Positions 51,698-61,363 of a stretch of 64,000 bases of DNA are shown here, in pieces; the first letter of the stretch is position 1, and each line of letters opens with the position of its first letter. The notes beneath the pieces were generated by a model, which saw only the letters and a list, made by a program, of their open reading frames with translations, was not told the DNA's origin and ran no database searches. This stretch comes from an uncultured Bacteroidota bacterium. Lineage in GTDB: Bacteria; Bacteroidota; Bacteroidia; Flavobacteriales_F; PHOS-HE28. The stretch is taken from contig CADEDY010000013.1 in assembly GCA_902826215.1 (NCBI GenBank), forward strand, positions 1 to 64,000, given 5' to 3'. Made by a program: the position numbers and the translations under genes.

Positions 51698-52498
51698 TCA
51701 GTTATCCCCATCCAGCAATCTGCCCAATCCTCCGAGGATACTTCCCTCTTCTTTGCCTTTGCCGCCGGCGCGCGGCGCAGCAGCGATGATGTTATCCGCC
51801 AAGCGACTGAACGGTAGGCTCTGGATCCAGACGTGACCCGGTCCGCGCAGGTGTGCGAGGAAGAGGCCTTCGCCGCCGAAGATCGTGTTCTTGATGCCGC
51901 CGATGAGCTTGATGTCGTAATCGATGGTCTGCGTCATGGCCACGAGGCAGCCGGTATCCACGCGGAGCGTTTCGCCCGGGGCGAGTTCCTTTTGCACCGT
52001 GGTGCCTCCGGCATGGATGTATACCTGGCCATCGCCTTCGAGCTTCTGCATGATGAAGCCTTCGCCGCCGAAGAGACCAACGCCCAGGCGCTTCTGGAAG
52101 GCGATGCCGATGCTGACACCCTTCGCAGCGCAGAGAAAGCTATCCTTCTGGCAGATGAGTTTGCCCTGATAGTCCAGCAGATCCAACGGCATGATCTTGC
52201 CGGGATACGATGCCGCGAACCACACCGTGCGGCGCGCCGATGAGACGTTGGTGTAGGTGGTCATGAACAGGCTCTCCCCGGTAAGCACCCGCTTGCCCGC
52301 GCCCAACAGCTTGTCCATGAAGCCTTGCTCCCTTCCATCGCCGCTGCCGAAAATGGTCTTCATCTCGATGCCATCGTCCATCATCATCATCGTGCCCGCC
52401 TCGGCGATAACGGTCTCCTGCGGGTCCAGCGTGATCTCCACGCATTGCATATCGTCACCGACGATGCAGTGATCCAGTTCGTGTGCTTGACGGCTCAT
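51698..52498 (-). CDS. AIM24 / TIGR00266 family protein
   Basis: From the ATG at 52498 the 266-residue product shows the family pattern of repeated glycine-rich beta strands: [64 protein letters not shown] and [25 protein letters not shown]24-type proteins form a beta-roll; their molecular role is unclear. The C-terminal tail is Gly/Lys-rich. The longer in-frame ORF to 52861 runs into the divergent gene and is not supported. Confidence 0.88.
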   Translation of the reverse strand: MSRQAHELDHCIVGDDMQCVEITLDPQETVIAEAGTMMMMDDGIEMKTIFGSGDGREQGFMDKLLGAGKRVLTGESLFMTTYTNVSSARRTVWFAASYPGKIMPLDLLDYQGKLICQKDSFLCAAKGVSIGIAFQKRLGVGLFGGEGFIMQKLEGDGQVYIHAGGTTVQKELAPGETLRVDTGCLVAMTQTIDYDIKLIGGIKNTIFGGEGLFLAHLRGPGHVWIQSLPFSRLADNIIAAAPRAGGKGKEEGSILGGLGRLLDGDN

Positions 52499-52663
52499 GG
52501 CAACAAGGATTCGGTTGCTCAAAGAAATGTCCACCAGCGGTTTCCACTTTCTGGATCCGGATGAACGCCACACGGACGACTGGCAGCGGTCCGATGAACG
52601 GATGAGCGGAGCCGACTTGCCGCAGGAACGTAACTTGCTCCTCCAAATCCAGTGACCGTACGC

Positions 52664-54778
52664 ATGTCCCTCACCGCCACACAGAAAGGAACGCCTACAA
52701 GCCGCACACCCGACCAGGAAACCCTCCTCAAGACGTGGGAACTGATGTGCACGGCCAAGGCGATGACCGAGTTGTACGAGGCGAACGCCAAGCTTACCGC
52801 GAAGTATGTGCATGCCACCAGCCGCGGTCATGAGGCCATTCAACTCGCGCTCGGCCTGCAATTGAAGCCCCAGGATTTCGTTGCGCCCTATTACCGCGAT
52901 GACAGCATCCTGCTCGGTATCGGCATGGAGCCCTATGAACTGATGTTGCAGTTGCTAGCGAAGCGGGACGACCCCTTCAGCGGAGGGCGCACCTACTACG
53001 GGCACCCGAGCTTGAAGCGCGAGGGCATGCCACGCATACCGCACCAGAGCAGCGCCACAGGCATGCAGGCGATCCCTACAACGGGCATCGCACTCGGCCT
53101 GTGGTACAAGGAACAAGCAGGCATTGCGCACGACTACAACGGGGCCATCGGGGATGAAGCTCCGATCGTGGTCTGTTCCTTGGGCGATGCATCGATCACC
53201 GAGGGAGAAGTGGCGGAAGCGTTCCAGATGGCGGTACTGAAGAAGTTGCCGATCATCTACCTGGTGCAGGACAACGAATGGGACATCAGCGCAAGTGCCG
53301 ATGAGATCCGTGTAGGCGATGCAAGCGATTATGCGAAAGGCTTCAAAGGTTTGGAGGTTCGTCAAGTGGATGGCGCGGACCTCCTCGCCAGCTACGCGGT
53401 ATTGCAAGAGGTGATCGCTACCGTGCGCAAGGAGCGCCGGCCTTTCTTGGTGCATGCCAAGGTGCCCTTGCTCAACCACCACACGAGCGGTGTGCGCATG
53501 GAATTCTACCGCAGCGCCGAGAACCTCGCCGAACACAAGAAGCGCGATCCGTTCCCGCGATTCCTGCAACAGTTGTTGGATCAACGGATCCAACTCGATG
53601 GACTGAAGCAGTTGGAGCAGAAGGCCATCGCCCGCGTGAAAGCGGACTTCGATCGCGCATGCGCCGCCGAGGACCCAACGCCCGAGGATCTGACGACGCA
53701 CATGTTCGCACCAACACCTATCACGGAGGAAAAAGGTGAGCGTTCCCCTTCGGACCGTGAACCCACGGTGATGGTGGACAGTGCGCTCTTCGCCATCCGC
53801 GAGTTGATGCAAGAGGATCCGCGCTGCCTTCTCTATGGGCAGGATGTGGGTGCACGTCTCGGCGGTGTGTTCCGCGAGGCCGCAACATTGGCACGTGACT
53901 TCGGTGGTCACCGCGTATTCAATACCCCGATACAAGAAGCCTTCATCATCGGGAGCACTGTTGGTATGAGCGCCGCAGGTTTGAAGCCCATCGTGGAGGT
54001 GCAGTTCGCCGATTACATCTGGCCGGGCTTGAACCAGCTCTTCACTGAAGTGGCGCGCTCATGCTACCTCACGGTGGGCAAATTCCCGGTGGGTTGCATA
54101 CTGCGTGTGCCCATCGGCGCATACGGTAGCGGTGGTCCCTACCACAGCAGCAGTGTGGAAAGCGTGCTCTGCAACATCAAGGGCATCAAGATCGCCTACC
54201 CCAGTACCGGAGCGGATCTGAAAGGACTGATCAAGGCTGCGTACCACGATCCCAATCCGGTGGTGATGCTGGAGCACAAAGGTCTCTACTGGAGCAAATT
54301 GAAAGGCACCGAGGATGCCAAGACCATCGAACCTTCCGCGGATTATGTGATCCCGTTCGGCAGGGCGCGTATCGTGCAAGAAGCCGATCCTGCTTCGGTT
54401 GACAACGGACAAGCAGCCGTGGTGGTGACCTATGGCATGGGTGTCTACTGGGCCAAGGCGGCTGCGAAGAACTACCCCGGTCGCATCACCATCATCGACC
54501 TGCGCACCTTGGTCCCGTTGGATGAAGAGACGGTGATGAACGCAGCCCGATCCCATGGCCGTTGTTTGGTGGTTACGGAAGAGCAACTCACGAATTCCTT
54601 CGCACAAGCCCTTGCCGCGCGCATCAGTGATGCCTGTTTCGAGAAGCTTGATGCACCCGTGCGTAGCATCGGCGCTGTGGACATGCCTGCCATTCCACTG
54701 AACAGCACCCTGGAAGCCACCATGATCCCGAGTGCGGAAAAGGTGACCACAGCGATCGACGAACTCCTTGCATACTGA
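52664..54778 (+). CDS. Fused 2-oxoacid dehydrogenase E1 alpha/beta subunit (TPP-dependent)
   Basis: The 704-residue protein joins an E1-alpha half (to about 340; [18 protein letters not shown]-binding [14 protein letters not shown] ending in DNEWDIS) to an E1-beta half (from about 380; [67 protein letters not shown]). Such fusions act as branched-chain or pyruvate-type E1 components decarboxylating 2-oxoacids with thiamine diphosphate. No E2 or E3 gene lies in the window, so it must use ones encoded elsewhere. The ATG at 52664 is preferred; a GTG at 52652 is in frame. Confidence 0.92.
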   Translation: MSLTATQKGTPTSRTPDQETLLKTWELMCTAKAMTELYEANAKLTAKYVHATSRGHEAIQLALGLQLKPQDFVAPYYRDDSILLGIGMEPYELMLQLLAKRDDPFSGGRTYYGHPSLKREGMPRIPHQSSATGMQAIPTTGIALGLWYKEQAGIAHDYNGAIGDEAPIVVCSLGDASITEGEVAEAFQMAVLKKLPIIYLVQDNEWDISASADEIRVGDASDYAKGFKGLEVRQVDGADLLASYAVLQEVIATVRKERRPFLVHAKVPLLNHHTSGVRMEFYRSAENLAEHKKRDPFPRFLQQLLDQRIQLDGLKQLEQKAIARVKADFDRACAAEDPTPEDLTTHMFAPTPITEEKGERSPSDREPTVMVDSALFAIRELMQEDPRCLLYGQDVGARLGGVFREAATLARDFGGHRVFNTPIQEAFIIGSTVGMSAAGLKPIVEVQFADYIWPGLNQLFTEVARSCYLTVGKFPVGCILRVPIGAYGSGGPYHSSSVESVLCNIKGIKIAYPSTGADLKGLIKAAYHDPNPVVMLEHKGLYWSKLKGTEDAKTIEPSADYVIPFGRARIVQEADPASVDNGQAAVVVTYGMGVYWAKAAAKNYPGRITIIDLRTLVPLDEETVMNAARSHGRCLVVTEEQLTNSFAQALAARISDACFEKLDAPVRSIGAVDMPAIPLNSTLEATMIPSAEKVTTAIDELLAY

Positions 54779-54780
54779 CC

Positions 54781-55425
54781 GTGACCGAACGACACCTCAA
54801 GGTCCAACGCACCGCGCGCTATCACCAACTCGGTGATCCCGCCACGGCGCGTGCCATCTGGATAGTGGTGCATGGCTACGGTCAACTGGCCCGCTTCTTC
54901 TTGAACAGCTTCAACGAGCTGGCGAACGATCGATTGATCGTTGCACCTGAAGGTCTTTCCCGGTTCTACACGGATGCCGCCCATCAGCGCGTAGGTGCCA
55001 CCTGGATGACGCGCGAGGATCGGGAAGAGGAGATCGCCGACCACGTCGCCTACCTTGATGCGTTGCACGGGCTGTTGATGCTGGAGGTCGGGAACAAACC
55101 GTTGCATGTGCTTGGTTTCTCGCAAGGCGTCGCCACCGTATCCCGCTGGATCGCAATGGGTAAAGCACGACCTGCACGGATCGTTCTGTGGGGTGGTAGC
55201 CTCCCGCCGGAATTGACCGCAGCGCAACTGCAACTGGCCTTCTCCGAGTGCGCAGTGGATCTCGTCCATGGCAAACAGGATGAACTGGTACCGGAAGCTG
55301 CCTTCCGCAACAACGAAGAGCGGTTGCGCCTTGCCGGGATCACCAGCCGCAGCTTGGTATTTCCCGGTGGACACACACTGGATCCCGTGATCCTCGGTCG
55401 TTGCTTCAACAGTGCGGGCGCTTAG
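54781..55425 (+). CDS. Alpha/beta hydrolase (phospholipase/carboxylesterase-like)
   Basis: The 214-residue protein starts at GTG, 2 bp after the E1 stop, so the two are probably cotranscribed. It has the oxyanion-region motif VVHGYGQ, the nucleophile elbow GFSQG (Ser114), Asp167 in HGKQDELVP and His198 in FPGGHTL, a complete catalytic triad. The size and motifs match the small carboxylesterase/phospholipase family. Substrate unknown; cytoplasmic, no signal peptide. Confidence 0.87.
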   Translation: MTERHLKVQRTARYHQLGDPATARAIWIVVHGYGQLARFFLNSFNELANDRLIVAPEGLSRFYTDAAHQRVGATWMTREDREEEIADHVAYLDALHGLLMLEVGNKPLHVLGFSQGVATVSRWIAMGKARPARIVLWGGSLPPELTAAQLQLAFSECAVDLVHGKQDELVPEAAFRNNEERLRLAGITSRSLVFPGGHTLDPVILGRCFNSAGA

Positions 55426-55474
55426 GAAAACCATCTGAAGAGATAAAGTGACCTCGATACGGATCCGATCCTTC

Positions 55475-55482
55475 TAGATTCG
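55475..55482 (+). promoter_or_regulatory. Putative -7 box (TAGATTCG) for the TlpA-like gene
   Basis: TAnnTTCG-type box 16 bp before the ATG at 55499. Confidence 0.45.
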
Positions 55483-55498
55483 CTTCAAACCAAAGCCC

Positions 55499-56320
55499 AT
55501 GAAACACGCTTACGCTGGAATTCTAGCCCTCGCATTGCCTCTCGGACTGGCCGCCCAGACCAATAATTACCCGAACGGATCCACGGTGTCCGACTTCACT
55601 GTCACCGATACCCATGGTGTGGTCCATAACCTGAACACGTATGCAGCCGAAGGCAAATACGTGCTGCTCGACTTCTTCTTCTACGGTTGTCCACCGTGCC
55701 AAGCGAACGCCCCGTACTACAGCCAATTGTACCAGACCTATGGCTGCAACGGCGGCGATCTGATCTGCATCGAGATCAACAACGGCGACGACACCGATGC
55801 GGAGAGCGAAGCATTCTCCGAGGACTTCGCGCCGAATTTCGCTCACCCACCGGTGGTCGGTGGCCCGAACGGAGATCCGCTTACCGCCGTCTTTGGCGTG
55901 AGTGCCTTCCCCACCTTCGCCTTGATCTCGCCGGAGAAGATCATGATCAACCACGACATCTATCCGATCTCGAACATGAACACCTTCGTCAACGCGTTCC
56001 CACAAGGCAGTGGCATTCAACCCATGGCCTGCGCGGTCGGCATCGGCGAGAACACCGCTCGTTTCAGCACGTCGGTCTACCCTAGCCCGACCACAGGCCA
56101 GCTCTACATGAACCTCGGACTCGAGCAAGCTTCCGAAGTGCAGGTGAGCGTGATCGACGGTCTCGGTCAAGTGGTGTACAGTAGCAACTTGGGGCGCATT
56201 GCCGCAGGTGGCTTGGTACGCACCTTGGACCTGAGCGCTTTAGCCGATGGCGCATACCTCCTGCGCATCACCACACCGAAATTCGGTGCGAGCACCCAAC
56301 GGATCATCCTCGCGCGTTGA
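55499..56320 (+). CDS. Secreted TlpA-like thioredoxin-fold protein with type A T9SS domain
   Basis: The 273-residue protein has a signal peptide ending LAAQ, a TlpA/ResA-like redox domain with active-site Cys64-Pro-Pro-Cys67 in FYGCPPCQAN, the cis-Pro loop FPTFALI, and a C-terminal type A sorting domain (VYPSPTTGQLYMNL, DGAYLLRIT). This indicates an extracellular or surface-bound thiol oxidoreductase, unusual because TlpA proteins are normally periplasmic. Partner substrates are unknown. Confidence 0.87.
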   Translation: MKHAYAGILALALPLGLAAQTNNYPNGSTVSDFTVTDTHGVVHNLNTYAAEGKYVLLDFFFYGCPPCQANAPYYSQLYQTYGCNGGDLICIEINNGDDTDAESEAFSEDFAPNFAHPPVVGGPNGDPLTAVFGVSAFPTFALISPEKIMINHDIYPISNMNTFVNAFPQGSGIQPMACAVGIGENTARFSTSVYPSPTTGQLYMNLGLEQASEVQVSVIDGLGQVVYSSNLGRIAAGGLVRTLDLSALADGAYLLRITTPKFGASTQRIILAR

Positions 56321-56336
56321 ACGAAGATCCCACCCC

Positions 56337-56381
56337 TGAAAAGCAAGAAGCCCTCCGGATCGGAGGGCTTCTTGCTTTTCA
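56337..56381. terminator. Bidirectional intrinsic terminator with 21-bp perfect stem
   Basis: Positions 56337-56357 pair perfectly with 56361-56381 around a GAT loop; both strands end in runs of T (CTTTTCA). It separates the convergent TlpA-like and M1 lipoprotein genes and serves both. Confidence 0.9.
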
Positions 56382-56396
56382 GGCACCGTGTCATTC

Positions 56397-58301
56397 TTAG
56401 AACGTCACCGGAGGATGGTTGTCCTTCCAGGCTAGAATATCATCGAGGGTGCGAACAGAGACAGAATGGTAGTTGGGCCTTGCATTCCGATAAATGGTCT
56501 GTGCCATGAGTCGTCCTTTCTCGGAATCCAACATGGCCGTGTACAGTGGCACAAGAAACTTGCGGCGACCGACGGTATTGAGGAATTCATCCATGCGTGC
56601 GAAAGCAGGATCATGATCGCTGCGGATGCATTGCTCGAACCAAGCGGCAAGCACCTCGGCATTGCCGCTCTTGGTGAAACCGAATGCCGCATCGAGCTCG
56701 TTCATCTGTTGTTCGGAAAGATCCGCGGGCAGGTGGCGCAGGAAATGCATCCACTCGAACGTGCTCCAGGCCTTGGTATCCAGTTGCATGGCAGGCTTGC
56801 CGGCGACCCATTGCTCGATCTGGCCTTCCACCTTGGTGAACCGATCGCTCTCTGGAATGGGCGCATCGGCAGGCAGTCCTTTGCCATCCACCCAGGCATC
56901 TACATCCAAGGTCACGTGGTTCGGCTCCAAAAGATGATCGTTCAAGTGAGCCAAGAACCGGTCGGTGGTCATGCTCTGGAATGCGAACCGATCGAAGTAA
57001 TCGCGCAGAAAAGCATCGAACTTGTCCCTGCCCACTTTCGATTCCAGCAGACGAAGGAAGGCAGCGCCCTTCTCGTAGGCGACCTCGGTCATTCCATCGT
57101 CCGGATCCCGACCGGAGAGGTCAAGGCGGAGCTTGGAGTCCTCCGGATGCTTGCCTTTTGCGATATCGTCCAAGGTCGCCAGCAGGTCTTGACGCCCCAA
57201 TTGCTGCAACATGCCAGCGTACTCCTCGCCATATAACGCCTCGGAGATCCTGCTTTCGAAATAGACCGTGAAGCCCTCGTTCAACCAGAAGTCGTTCCAG
57301 GTCGCGTTGGTCACCAGGTTGCCGCTCCAGCTGTGTGCCAGTTCGTGTGCCACGAGAGCGGTAAGGGAGCGATCCCCTGCGATGATGGTGGGTGTCGCAA
57401 AGGTCAAGCAGGGATTCTCCATGCCGCCGAACGGGAAGCTCGGTGGAAGTACGATGAGGTCATACCGCCCCCAGCGATACGGGCCGTAGAGCGCCTCGGC
57501 CGCTTTCAGCATGTTCCCGGTGTCCTCGAACTCCCAAGCGGCGCGCTTCAGCATGCCGCGTTCTGCATACACTCCGGTGCGATCATCGATGGGTGCGAAG
57601 TCCAGGTCACCCACGGCAAGCGCGATCAAGTAGGCCGGTATCGGATGCTCCATGTGGAAGCTGTAGTTGCCATCGGCACTGCGTTCTTGCGGATTGATGG
57701 CGCTCATCACAGCCATCAATTCGGTGGGTACGTTCACCTTCGCATCGTAAGTAAAACGGATCCCCGGGCTATCCTGGATCGGGATCCATGTGCGCGATAG
57801 AATGGCTTCTCCTTGGGTGAACAGGAAGGGATGGATCTTGTCCGCCGTTTGCTCTGGCCCCAACCATTGCAAAGCCTTTGCATTCGGACCGGTCCGATAC
57901 TGAACCGTGATCCGATCGGTGCCCTTCGGGAGTTCAATGGTCAATGCGCGACCGATACGCGTGCTGTCACCCATATTGAACTTCAATTCCTGTGTCGAGC
58001 CGTCGGTCACCTTCTCCACTTCGAGATCGTCGGTGTCGAGAATGATCCGATCACCGTGCGGAACTGCGATGTCGTAGCTCGCAGTACCGGATATCCGCTT
58101 GGCGTTCATGTCCACCTTGATATCGAGATCCAGATGGGTGATCACCGCATCGGATGGGCGGGCGTGGCTGTGTGTATCCATGACGATCGAAGAACGTTCG
58201 GGTCCATCAACTTGCTCCTCAGACCCATCTGACGGTTCAGTTCCGCAGGACATCAAGGACGAAATGAGAATGGCGAACGCTGGCGTAAGAGGCTTGAACA
58301 T
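56397..58301 (-). CDS. M1-family metallopeptidase lipoprotein
   Basis: From the ATG at 58301 the 634-residue product has a lipoprotein signal with lipobox LMSC (Cys19). It then has the M1 layout: substrate motif GGMEN (292-296), zinc motif HELAHSW (His319, His323) and the third ligand Glu342 in LNEGF, with the classical 18-residue spacing, plus a helical C-terminal domain. It resembles leukotriene A4 hydrolase/aminopeptidase-type proteins. It is probably anchored in the outer or inner membrane facing the periplasm and trims peptides. A perfect -7 box lies 22 bp upstream. The longer frame to 58397 precedes the signal peptide. Confidence 0.92.
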   Translation of the reverse strand: MFKPLTPAFAILISSLMSCGTEPSDGSEEQVDGPERSSIVMDTHSHARPSDAVITHLDLDIKVDMNAKRISGTASYDIAVPHGDRIILDTDDLEVEKVTDGSTQELKFNMGDSTRIGRALTIELPKGTDRITVQYRTGPNAKALQWLGPEQTADKIHPFLFTQGEAILSRTWIPIQDSPGIRFTYDAKVNVPTELMAVMSAINPQERSADGNYSFHMEHPIPAYLIALAVGDLDFAPIDDRTGVYAERGMLKRAAWEFEDTGNMLKAAEALYGPYRWGRYDLIVLPPSFPFGGMENPCLTFATPTIIAGDRSLTALVAHELAHSWSGNLVTNATWNDFWLNEGFTVYFESRISEALYGEEYAGMLQQLGRQDLLATLDDIAKGKHPEDSKLRLDLSGRDPDDGMTEVAYEKGAAFLRLLESKVGRDKFDAFLRDYFDRFAFQSMTTDRFLAHLNDHLLEPNHVTLDVDAWVDGKGLPADAPIPESDRFTKVEGQIEQWVAGKPAMQLDTKAWSTFEWMHFLRHLPADLSEQQMNELDAAFGFTKSGNAEVLAAWFEQCIRSDHDPAFARMDEFLNTVGRRKFLVPLYTAMLDSEKGRLMAQTIYRNARPNYHSVSVRTLDDILAWKDNHPPVTF

Positions 58302-58323
58302 TTCAATTCGGGAGAGCGGTGCG

Positions 58324-58331
58324 CAAATGTA
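58324..58331 (-). promoter_or_regulatory. -7 promoter box (TACATTTG) for the M1 lipoprotein gene
   Basis: Perfect TAnnTTTG on the minus strand, 22 bp before the start at 58301. Confidence 0.6.
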
Positions 58332-58455
58332 GGCCGCATGAAAAGACGAGACCTGCTCGGGATCCTGGATAATGCAGTGCCCGACCGTGCCACTCAACGA
58401 GCGATCGCTAACGATCTTCGAAGGATTCTTCCAATTCCGGTGTTCTTCCCTTTGT

Positions 58456-58463
58456 TACATTTG
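58456..58463 (+). promoter_or_regulatory. -7 promoter box (TACATTTG) for tRNA-Pro
   Basis: Perfect TAnnTTTG followed by a C-rich start region, 67 bp before the tRNA. Confidence 0.6.
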
Positions 58464-58530
58464 CCGCCCCTAGGGTTGAACGCAGACCCGGTTGAACAAC
58501 AAGTTCATCGAATTGCGGGACAAGGAATTT

Positions 58531-58604
58531 CGGGGTGTAGCGCAGCCCGGTAGCGCACTTGCATGGGGTGCAAGGGGTCGCTGGTTCGAGTCCAGTCACC
58601 CCGA
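58531..58604 (+). tRNA. tRNA-Pro (anticodon GGG)
   Basis: Acceptor CGGGGTG pairs with CACCCCG, the D arm is GCGC...GCGC, the anticodon stem CTTGC/GCAAG encloses ATGGGGT (anticodon GGG), and the T arm is CTGG-TTCGAGT-CCAG. The 3' CCA is not encoded. Confidence 0.93.
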
Positions 58605-58613
58605 CTGGTAAAT

Positions 58614-58650
58614 GAAGCCGTCTCCAACTGGGACGGCTTCTTCAGTTTCC
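58614..58650 (+). terminator. Terminator after tRNA-Pro
   Basis: GAAGCCGTC (58614-58622) pairs with GACGGCTTC (58632-58640), followed by TTCAGTTTCC. Confidence 0.8.
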
Positions 58651-58668
58651 GTCCTTGGATCGCCTGCG

Positions 58669-58770
58669 CTACTTGCCGGCGAACGTGCAAATGATCGCGA
58701 AGAGCAGAATTCCTGCGTAAATGGCGATGGTCATGAGACCTGGGCTGTACTTGCGTAGAATGGTTTGCAT
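58669..58770 (-). CDS. Possible 33-residue single-helix membrane protein
   Basis: The frame MQTILRKYSPGLMTIAIYAG continues into a hydrophobic helix and ends IICTFAGK. A near-match -7 element (GATCTTTG, minus strand, 58789-58796) lies 18 bp upstream. It resembles tiny membrane proteins but no family is recognised; only length and hydrophobicity support it. Confidence 0.4.
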   Translation of the reverse strand: MQTILRKYSPGLMTIAIYAGILLFAIICTFAGK

Positions 58771-58935
58771 GGCTGGTAAGAGTTGCAACAAAGATCCAGC
58801 GCGAACGCTACGACAACTTCACGCGAATGCGAATTCCAGTGACATTCGATCAACATGCGAATGTGGAAGGCACGCACATGGGACGAACGGCTGAACCAAT
58901 TGGACGAACGGCGTGTTCCACCCATTCTTGACCGA

Positions 58936-58943
58936 TAGTTTTG
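58936..58943 (+). promoter_or_regulatory. -7 promoter box (TAGTTTTG) for the TonB receptor gene
   Basis: Perfect TAnnTTTG, 17 bp before the ATG at 58961. Confidence 0.6.
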
Positions 58944-58960
58944 CCGCCCGAACACCATCG

Positions 58961-61363
58961 ATGCTGCGCCCACTCCTCTTTCTCTTCGCCTTCTTCTCGT
59001 TTGCCTTGCTAAACGGACAGGGAAATCTCACCGTGAGCGGTTACGTGAAGGATGCCGCTACCGGCGAGACGTTGATCGGTGCCAACGTGTATGTGAAGGA
59101 GACCATGAAGGGCACGGCCACCAACACCTTCGGCTACTTCGCACTGAACCTGTCACCCGGTCCGCACACTGTTGTGATGAGCTTCATCGGATATGAGGAT
59201 GATGAGCGCGTGATCGACCTGACGAAGGATATGGTGATCACCTTCGAGGCCCGCACCAAGGCGATCGTGGCCAAGGAGTTCGAAGTGCTGGGAAAAAAGG
59301 CAGCCAACACCGAAAGCACTCAGATGGGTGTGATGGACATTGATGTGCAGAAATTGAGCACGCTCCCTGCACTGCTCGGCGAGGTGGATATCCTGAAGAC
59401 GCTCCAGTTCCTGCCCGGTGTGGCCAGCAACGGCGAAGGGAACAGTGGTTTCTACGTGCGCGGCGGCGGCCCGGACCAGAACTTGATCCTCTTGGACAAC
59501 GCAACCGTTTACAACGCGAGCCACCTCTTCGGCTTCTTCAGCGTTTTCAACGCCGATGCGGTGAAGAACATCGAATTGATCAAAGGAGGTATGCCTGCGC
59601 TTTATGGTGGTCGCGCGAGCAGCGTGCTGGACATCACCATGAAGGACGGCAACAACAAAGGACTGCACGGTCAAGGTGGCATTGGTCTCATCAGCAGTCG
59701 ACTTACGCTGGAAGGACCGATCATCAAGGATAAGGGCTCCTTCATCCTGAGCGCGCGCCGCACTTACATCGACGTGCTCACCAAACCCTTTCTCAACCCG
59801 GAAGGTGCTTTCGCGGGCAGCGGCTACTATTTCTATGACGTCAATGCCAAAGCCAACTACCGCCTCAGCGACAAAGACCGTTTCTTCCTGAGCGGCTACT
59901 TCGGTCGCGATGTATTTACCCTGTCGGGAAGTGAACCCGGCAGCCCGGACTTCCGCATTCCTTGGGGCAATGCCACCTTGAGCGCGCGTTGGAATCACGT
60001 CTTCGGCCCCAAGCTGTTCCTAAACACCACGGCCATCTACAGTGATTATCAGTTCAGCTTCAAGGGCGGCCAGGACGATTTCAAATTCGGCTTGAGCAGC
60101 GGTATCAAGGACTATGGCCTCAAGGTGGACTTCAGCCAGTACCCGCACATCCGCCACGAGTTGAAGTACGGGCTTCAATACACCTACCACATCTACACAC
60201 CAAGTACCGTGGACGTGGAGAGTGGCGACACCGAGTTCGCGATCGACACACCGTCGAAACTGAATGCGCACGAAGGTGCACTCTACTTCCAGGATGACTA
60301 CAGCGTGACGGATCGGTTGCGTGTGAACCTTGGCGTGCGCCTCTCCTACTTCGCTCATGTGGGTTCGTTCAAAGAATACCTGCTGGATGAGAATGGCAAT
60401 TCCATTGGAACGAAGGACATCCCTGCAGGTAAGAAGATCAAGGATTACGCTGGTTTGGAACCACGCATCTCCGCACGCTACACCCTTGGACCGAACAGCA
60501 GCGTGAAGGCCAGCTTCAACCGGAACATGCAGTACGTGCACCTCGCTAGTTTCAGTTCTGTCGGCCTCCCCACCGATGTATGGATACCGAGCGGCACCAA
60601 TGTGAAACCCCAGATCGGCCTGCAATATGCCGTAGGCTACTTCCGCGACTTCTTCGACCGCAAATACGAGGGTAGCGTCGAAGTGTACTACAAGGACATG
60701 CTCAACCAGATCGAGTATGCCGAGGGCACACAGCCACAGGATGGTGGTAACACGAACTACGATGCCAACCTCGTCTTCGGCAAGGGCTGGAGCTACGGTG
60801 CGGAATTCTTCCTGAAACGTCGCTTGGGCAAGTTCACCGGATGGGTGGGTTATACATGGAGCAAGACCATGCGCCAATTCCCCGATGTGAACCAAGGCCG
60901 GGAATTCCCGAGCCGCTGGGACCGTCGCCACGACCTTAGCTTGGTGGGCGGCTATGATCTCAACGACCGTTGGACCTTCGGTGCCACTTTCGTGTACAGC
61001 ACCGGCCAAGCCACCACCCTGCCTGTGCAACGGTACTGGATCGAAGGACGCGTCGTCAGCCAGTTCAGTGAGCGCAACGGCTTCCGCATGGCGCCGTACC
61101 ATCGCTTGGACTTCGCTGCAACCTTGAAGAACAAACCGACCAAGCAGGTCACGAACAAGGGCACGGGCGAGACCACCACCGTGGAGCGCAAGTACCGCAG
61201 CAGTTGGACCTTCGCTGTGTACAACGCCTACAACCGGGCCAACCCGTACTTCTATTACTTCACCACGGAAGGCACGGCCGGCGGGGGCGATCTGCGGCCC
61301 GTGGCCAAGCAAGTATCGTTGTTCAGCATTCTACCTTCCGTTACATGGAACTTCCACTTCTGA
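58961..61363 (+). CDS. TonB-dependent receptor with CarboxypepD_reg-like domain
   Basis: From the ATG at 58961 the 800-residue product has a signal peptide (to about 20). A CarboxypepD_reg-like domain follows (GYVKDAATGETLIGANVYVKE, NTFGYFALNL), then a plug domain (NSGFYVRGGGPDQNLILLDN, GGMPALYGGRASSVLDI) and a large outer-membrane barrel ending in an aromatic residue. It imports substrates through TonB/ExbBD. The DUF4249 lipoprotein gene begins on its stop codon, a typical Bacteroidota pairing, so the two probably work together. The ligand is unknown; the receptor does not look like a full SusC. Confidence 0.93.
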   Translation: MLRPLLFLFAFFSFALLNGQGNLTVSGYVKDAATGETLIGANVYVKETMKGTATNTFGYFALNLSPGPHTVVMSFIGYEDDERVIDLTKDMVITFEARTKAIVAKEFEVLGKKAANTESTQMGVMDIDVQKLSTLPALLGEVDILKTLQFLPGVASNGEGNSGFYVRGGGPDQNLILLDNATVYNASHLFGFFSVFNADAVKNIELIKGGMPALYGGRASSVLDITMKDGNNKGLHGQGGIGLISSRLTLEGPIIKDKGSFILSARRTYIDVLTKPFLNPEGAFAGSGYYFYDVNAKANYRLSDKDRFFLSGYFGRDVFTLSGSEPGSPDFRIPWGNATLSARWNHVFGPKLFLNTTAIYSDYQFSFKGGQDDFKFGLSSGIKDYGLKVDFSQYPHIRHELKYGLQYTYHIYTPSTVDVESGDTEFAIDTPSKLNAHEGALYFQDDYSVTDRLRVNLGVRLSYFAHVGSFKEYLLDENGNSIGTKDIPAGKKIKDYAGLEPRISARYTLGPNSSVKASFNRNMQYVHLASFSSVGLPTDVWIPSGTNVKPQIGLQYAVGYFRDFFDRKYEGSVEVYYKDMLNQIEYAEGTQPQDGGNTNYDANLVFGKGWSYGAEFFLKRRLGKFTGWVGYTWSKTMRQFPDVNQGREFPSRWDRRHDLSLVGGYDLNDRWTFGATFVYSTGQATTLPVQRYWIEGRVVSQFSERNGFRMAPYHRLDFAATLKNKPTKQVTNKGTGETTTVERKYRSSWTFAVYNAYNRANPYFYYFTTEGTAGGGDLRPVAKQVSLFSILPSVTWNFHF

